This document shows, piece after piece, positions 5,407 through 8,039 of a DNA stretch of 8,039 bases. The notes under the pieces were generated by a model. It did no database searches, was not told the origin of the DNA, and was given only the letters and a program-made list of their open reading frames with translations. The position numbers and the translations under genes are program-made. Source of the DNA: UBA6107 sp034430175. GTDB taxonomy: Bacteria; Chloroflexota; Anaerolineae; Anaerolineales; Anaerolineaceae. The stretch spans positions 1-8,039 of the forward strand of contig DAOUFI010000027.1 in the NCBI GenBank assembly GCA_034430175.1, written 5' to 3'. The stretch's first letter is position 1. The number at the start of each line of letters is the position of its first letter.

Positions 5407-5431
5407 TATTTGTTGTTACATGAGGTGAAGG

Positions 5432-7648
5432 ATGACTGAAGAACGTAAAAAAAATGATGAGAAAACGCAGAATATGGATCATTCCTCAATGCATCACTCA
5501 AGCATGGAGCACGTGCATCAAATGCATGATATGGTGGGAATGGAACACGATCACAGTAAGATATCGGCAACTCATGATACTCATACTGATCATGGTAAGA
5601 ATATGAATGAGATGGATACGGGAGGACATGCTGAACATAGTATGTCCATGGGCCATGGCGGACATGAAGATCACGGCGCACACGTGGATCACTCCGGGCA
5701 CGAGCAGATGTTCCGACGCAAGTTTTGGGTATCGCTGATTCTCTCCCTGCCGGTGCTGCTTTTTAGCCAGGGTTTCCAAGCTCTGTTGGGATTTTCAATG
5801 CCAGTTTTTCCTGGCTCGCGCTGGATCACGCCCGTCCTTGCAGTGATCATCTTTATTTATGGTGGTCTGCCTTTTATCAAAATGGCAATCCCTGAATTAC
5901 GCAACCGTCAACCGGGCATGATGACTTTGATTTCCCTGGCCATCATCGTCGCATTTGTTTATAGTGTGGCCTCTCTATTCCTGGTGAACCAAATGGATTT
6001 CTTCTGGGAACTGGCGACATTAATTGACATCATGCTCCTAGGACATTGGATCGAGATGCGTTCCATCCGCCAAGCCTCTGGTGCATTAAATGCTCTCGCC
6101 AAATTAATGCCTGACACTGCTGAACGCATTGATGCGAATGGTCAGACAGCGAAAGTGGCTTTGTCTGAACTGAAGTCCAGAGATCTTCTGCTTGTCCGGC
6201 CTGGATCCAGTATTCCGGCGGATGGCATAGTGGAGGACGGTGAGTCGGCAGTAAATGAATCCATGATCACCGGCGAGTCAAAGCCGGTTCATAAGCATCC
6301 AGGTGAAAAAGTTGTGGGGGGTTCAATTAATGGGGATGGCAGCCTGCGTGTACGGGTGACGGCTACTGGTGACCAAACTGCGCTGGCTGGTATCATGCGC
6401 CTGGTGCAGCAAGCGCAGATGTCAAAAAGCCGTACGCAACTACTTGCTGACCGCGCTGCCGGTTGGTTGTTCTACATCGCTTTAGGTACTGCTGTGATCA
6501 CAGCCATTGCCTGGACGATAGGGGTTGGGTTTAACGTTAAAGTGATCGAGCGCGTGGCCACTGTGCTGGTGATCGCCTGCCCGCATGCTTTGGGTCTTGC
6601 CATCCCTCTGGTGGTCTCGATAACCACAGCAATGGGAGCCAACAATGGTATTTTGGTGCGCGACCGACTGGCACTTGAAGCAGCACGCGAGATCAATACC
6701 ATCATCTTTGACAAAACCGGGACATTAACAGAAGGTCGGTTTGGGGTCGTTGGCATCGAAACTATTGATGGGATCAAACCAGAGGATGCTCTGGCGTTGA
6801 CCGCCGCTGTGGAAGGTGATTCTGAGCACCCTATCGCCCAGGGCATCCGTCGCTCTACCCAGCAGAAAGACGTGGACCTACCCATAGTGCAGGACTTTGA
6901 AGCCATCAAAGGACGTGGGGTCCACGTTAAAATGAATGAACATGATGTCTACGTCGGCGGACCTCGTTTGCTGCAAATGCTGAATGTCACTTTACCTGAA
7001 TCCCTGTCAAACTTTGATCAGGCAGCCAGCGCGAAAGGTCAAAGCGTGGTGCACCTTGTGCAGGATGGCAAGCCACTGGCATCGCTTGCTCTGGCAGATG
7101 TGATCCGCCCGGAGAGTCATGAAGCCATCCAACGGCTGCATGAGATGGGTGTGCAAGTGGCTATGCTGACCGGCGACAGCCAGGCAGTCGCAAAAGCAGT
7201 GGCTGGCGAATTGGGGATCGATACTTACTTTGCCGAGGTGCTGCCGGAAAACAAGGATCAGAAGGTTATCGAATTGCAGAGGCAGGGACGGCGCGTGGCG
7301 ATGGTCGGAGATGGCGTGAATGATGCCCCGGCGTTAACTCGCGCAGATGTGGGTATTGCCATTGGCAGTGGAACGGATGTGGCCGTGGAGAGCGCTGGCA
7401 TCATTCTGGTGAGATCGAACCCATTGGATGTGGTCAAGATAATCGCACTGAGTCGGGCTAGCTATCGCAAAATGCGCCAGAACCTAATCTGGGCGGCGGG
7501 GTACAACATCGTCGCTATTCCTCTGGCAGCTGGAGTGCTAGCACCGTGGGGCATCTTGCTCTCTCCGGCTGTTGGTGCCATTTTAATGTCGCTGAGCACA
7601 GTTATCGTGGCTATCAATGCTCAGTTACTGCGCACGAAGCGATTGTGA
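5432..7648 (+). CDS. copB: Copper-translocating P1B-3 type ATPase (CopB) with His/Met-rich N-terminus
   Basis: This 738-residue P-type ATPase is complete for its class. Residues 15-91 are a cytoplasmic metal-binding tail with 19 His and 10 Met and no CxxC heavy-metal-associated domain. The membrane core follows from about 97. Motifs are TGES 280-283 (actuator), CPH 383-385 in helix 6, FDKTGT with phosphorylated D427, SEHP 464-467 (nucleotide domain HP), and GDGVNDAP from 626. YN 691-692 and MSLST 719-723 lie in the last two helices. The CPH signature with YN and MSxST defines subgroup P1B-3, the CopB class of copper exporters; the oxidation state transported is debated for the family. GAGGTG at 5422-5427 lies 4 nt before ATG. 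It lies behind a strong terminator, so it is a separate unit, though in the same direction as the cueP operon. Its role is to pump copper (perhaps silver) out of the cytoplasm. Confidence 0.96.
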   Translation: MTEERKKNDEKTQNMDHSSMHHSSMEHVHQMHDMVGMEHDHSKISATHDTHTDHGKNMNEMDTGGHAEHSMSMGHGGHEDHGAHVDHSGHEQMFRRKFWVSLILSLPVLLFSQGFQALLGFSMPVFPGSRWITPVLAVIIFIYGGLPFIKMAIPELRNRQPGMMTLISLAIIVAFVYSVASLFLVNQMDFFWELATLIDIMLLGHWIEMRSIRQASGALNALAKLMPDTAERIDANGQTAKVALSELKSRDLLLVRPGSSIPADGIVEDGESAVNESMITGESKPVHKHPGEKVVGGSINGDGSLRVRVTATGDQTALAGIMRLVQQAQMSKSRTQLLADRAAGWLFYIALGTAVITAIAWTIGVGFNVKVIERVATVLVIACPHALGLAIPLVVSITTAMGANNGILVRDRLALEAAREINTIIFDKTGTLTEGRFGVVGIETIDGIKPEDALALTAAVEGDSEHPIAQGIRRSTQQKDVDLPIVQDFEAIKGRGVHVKMNEHDVYVGGPRLLQMLNVTLPESLSNFDQAASAKGQSVVHLVQDGKPLASLALADVIRPESHEAIQRLHEMGVQVAMLTGDSQAVAKAVAGELGIDTYFAEVLPENKDQKVIELQRQGRRVAMVGDGVNDAPALTRADVGIAIGSGTDVAVESAGIILVRSNPLDVVKIIALSRASYRKMRQNLIWAAGYNIVAIPLAAGVLAPWGILLSPAVGAILMSLSTVIVAINAQLLRTKRL

Positions 7649-7702
7649 TTCCCGCAAATAAGTTGTTTTGAATGTAAGGTTCGATATCCAATAAAATACG
7701 AA

Positions 7703-7740
7703 TGCCCTTGATATTATCCACGAGAAGGTTATCAGGGGCA
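7703..7740. terminator. Hairpin downstream of the ATPase gene
   Basis: TGCCCTTGATA (7703-7713) pairs with TATCAGGGGCA (7730-7740), 11 bp with one T-G wobble, over a 16-nt loop, 55 nt after the TGA. No T tract follows on the plus strand. On the minus strand the hairpin is followed by TTCGTATTTTATT, so it could also end the convergent gene. Confidence 0.5.
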
Positions 7741-7751
7741 GAGTATTAATG

Positions 7752-7784
7752 ACGGTGATTCAAATAAGTATCAGTTATCACCGT
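7752..7784. terminator. Hairpin at the stop codon of the minus-strand gene
   Basis: ACGGTGAT (7752-7759) and ATCACCGT (7777-7784) form a perfect 8-bp stem with a 17-nt loop. The right arm touches the minus-strand TAA at 7784-7786. Neither side has a T run. It is one of two hairpins in the convergent 135-bp gap. Confidence 0.45.
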
Positions 7785-8032
7785 TACGCTGGCGCATCTA
7801 CTTCTCTAAACTTACATCCGTAGGCTGCCTGTTTACCCACCATTGTCCAGGATAATCTTTCAACCGTATTCCACCAAATGCCAGGCACTTCATACCACTT
7901 AGCATTTGCGACATCCTTAGGGATATCTGGATCTGGGGCGGTGCCTCGCGCAAGAGCTCCATCCGGGTGGATGCCAACTTCGGTATAAACAAATGAATAA
8001 ATTGGACCCAGAGCAGCTAGAGATAACATCAT
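7784..8032 (-). CDS. Hypothetical protein, C-terminal part, minus strand
   Basis: The minus frame ends at TAA 7784-7786 and stays open to the right edge of the window. The first ATG pair inside it (8032) gives 82 residues, but no good Shine-Dalgarno is visible in the seven bases before the edge, so the true start probably lies outside. The visible part begins hydrophobic (MMLSLAALGPIYSFVYTEVG), then has an acidic/Pro segment (TAPDPDIPKDVANAKWYEV) and a Trp-rich part (GIWWNTVERLSW), ending REVDAPA. I do not recognise the family. It converges on the ATPase gene and shows no sign of belonging to the copper cluster. A second, shifted minus frame at 7798-7992 is a shadow. Confidence 0.5.
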   Translation of the reverse strand: MMLSLAALGPIYSFVYTEVGIHPDGALARGTAPDPDIPKDVANAKWYEVPGIWWNTVERLSWTMVGKQAAYGCKFREVDAPA

Positions 8033-8039
8033 GCCCCAC

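Noticed and set aside
5498..5779. Minus-strand open frames opposite the His-rich start of the ATPase
   Set aside because: His/Met codons on the plus strand give stop-poor, Met-rich antisense frames. No ribosome site and no natural protein character.
6472..6909. 145-codon minus-strand frame inside the ATPase gene
   Set aside because: It is a shadow of the well-supported ATPase coding sequence, Ser/Thr/Ala-rich with no recognisable motif.
1..8039. CRISPR arrays, tRNA or rRNA genes, intact insertion sequences
   Set aside because: No regularly spaced long repeats, cloverleaf-like sequence, rRNA stretch or transposase motif was seen on either strand.

Overview
The window holds a copper/metal-handling gene cluster, flanked on the left by the tail of a plasmid- or ICE-type gene and on the right by the end of an unrelated minus-strand gene. 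Base composition is mixed and moderate, and the left 1.2 kb is more AT-rich. All genes of the cluster have clear Shine-Dalgarno sequences. The mix of a PepSY protein with Met-Met-Gly-Gly stretches, twin SHOCT mini-proteins and a CPH-type copper ATPase suggests an environmental bacterium, most likely a Chloroflexota (Anaerolineae-like) lineage. That taxonomic guess rests on general resemblance only.

Layout. Positions 2-667 (+) are the 3' part of a gene with a C-terminal PD-(D/E)XK-like nuclease core resembling replication-relaxation/mobile-element proteins. A hairpin sits on its stop codon. Positions 690-1145 have no convincing intact gene, but the minus strand carries a protein-like open stretch without a start (741-995), probably a gene relic. 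Positions 1146-1200 are a promoter with four direct repeats spaced exactly 11 bp apart. It drives a secreted or anchored tandem-PepSY protein (1243-2010), which ends in a strong hairpin terminator. An OmpR-type response regulator (2110-2793) and its histidine kinase (2802-3947) follow, closely spaced. A second promoter with the same 11-bp repeats (3969-4023) then drives two tiny membrane SHOCT proteins (4080-4331, 4339-4548) and a CueP-family copper-binding protein (4646-5215). After an inverted repeat and a terminator comes a CopB-type (CPH, P1B-3) copper-translocating ATPase with a His/Met-rich N-terminus (5432-7648). Two convergent-type hairpins separate it from a partial minus-strand gene of unknown function (7784 to the window edge).

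How it may work. The kinase has a very short extracytoplasmic loop packed with methionines, a plausible Cu(I)/Ag(I) sensor. The regulator is of the class that binds head-to-tail repeats at one-helical-turn spacing, and such repeats occur in front of the PepSY gene and the SHOCT-SHOCT-cueP operon. The simplest model is that metal outside the membrane activates the kinase. The regulator then induces a set of extracytoplasmic, Met-rich metal-binding proteins, and the ATPase exports copper. The ATPase lacks the repeats and appears to be a separate transcription unit. The most notable points are the shared operator in two promoters and the recurring Met/Gly-rich element in otherwise unrelated proteins.
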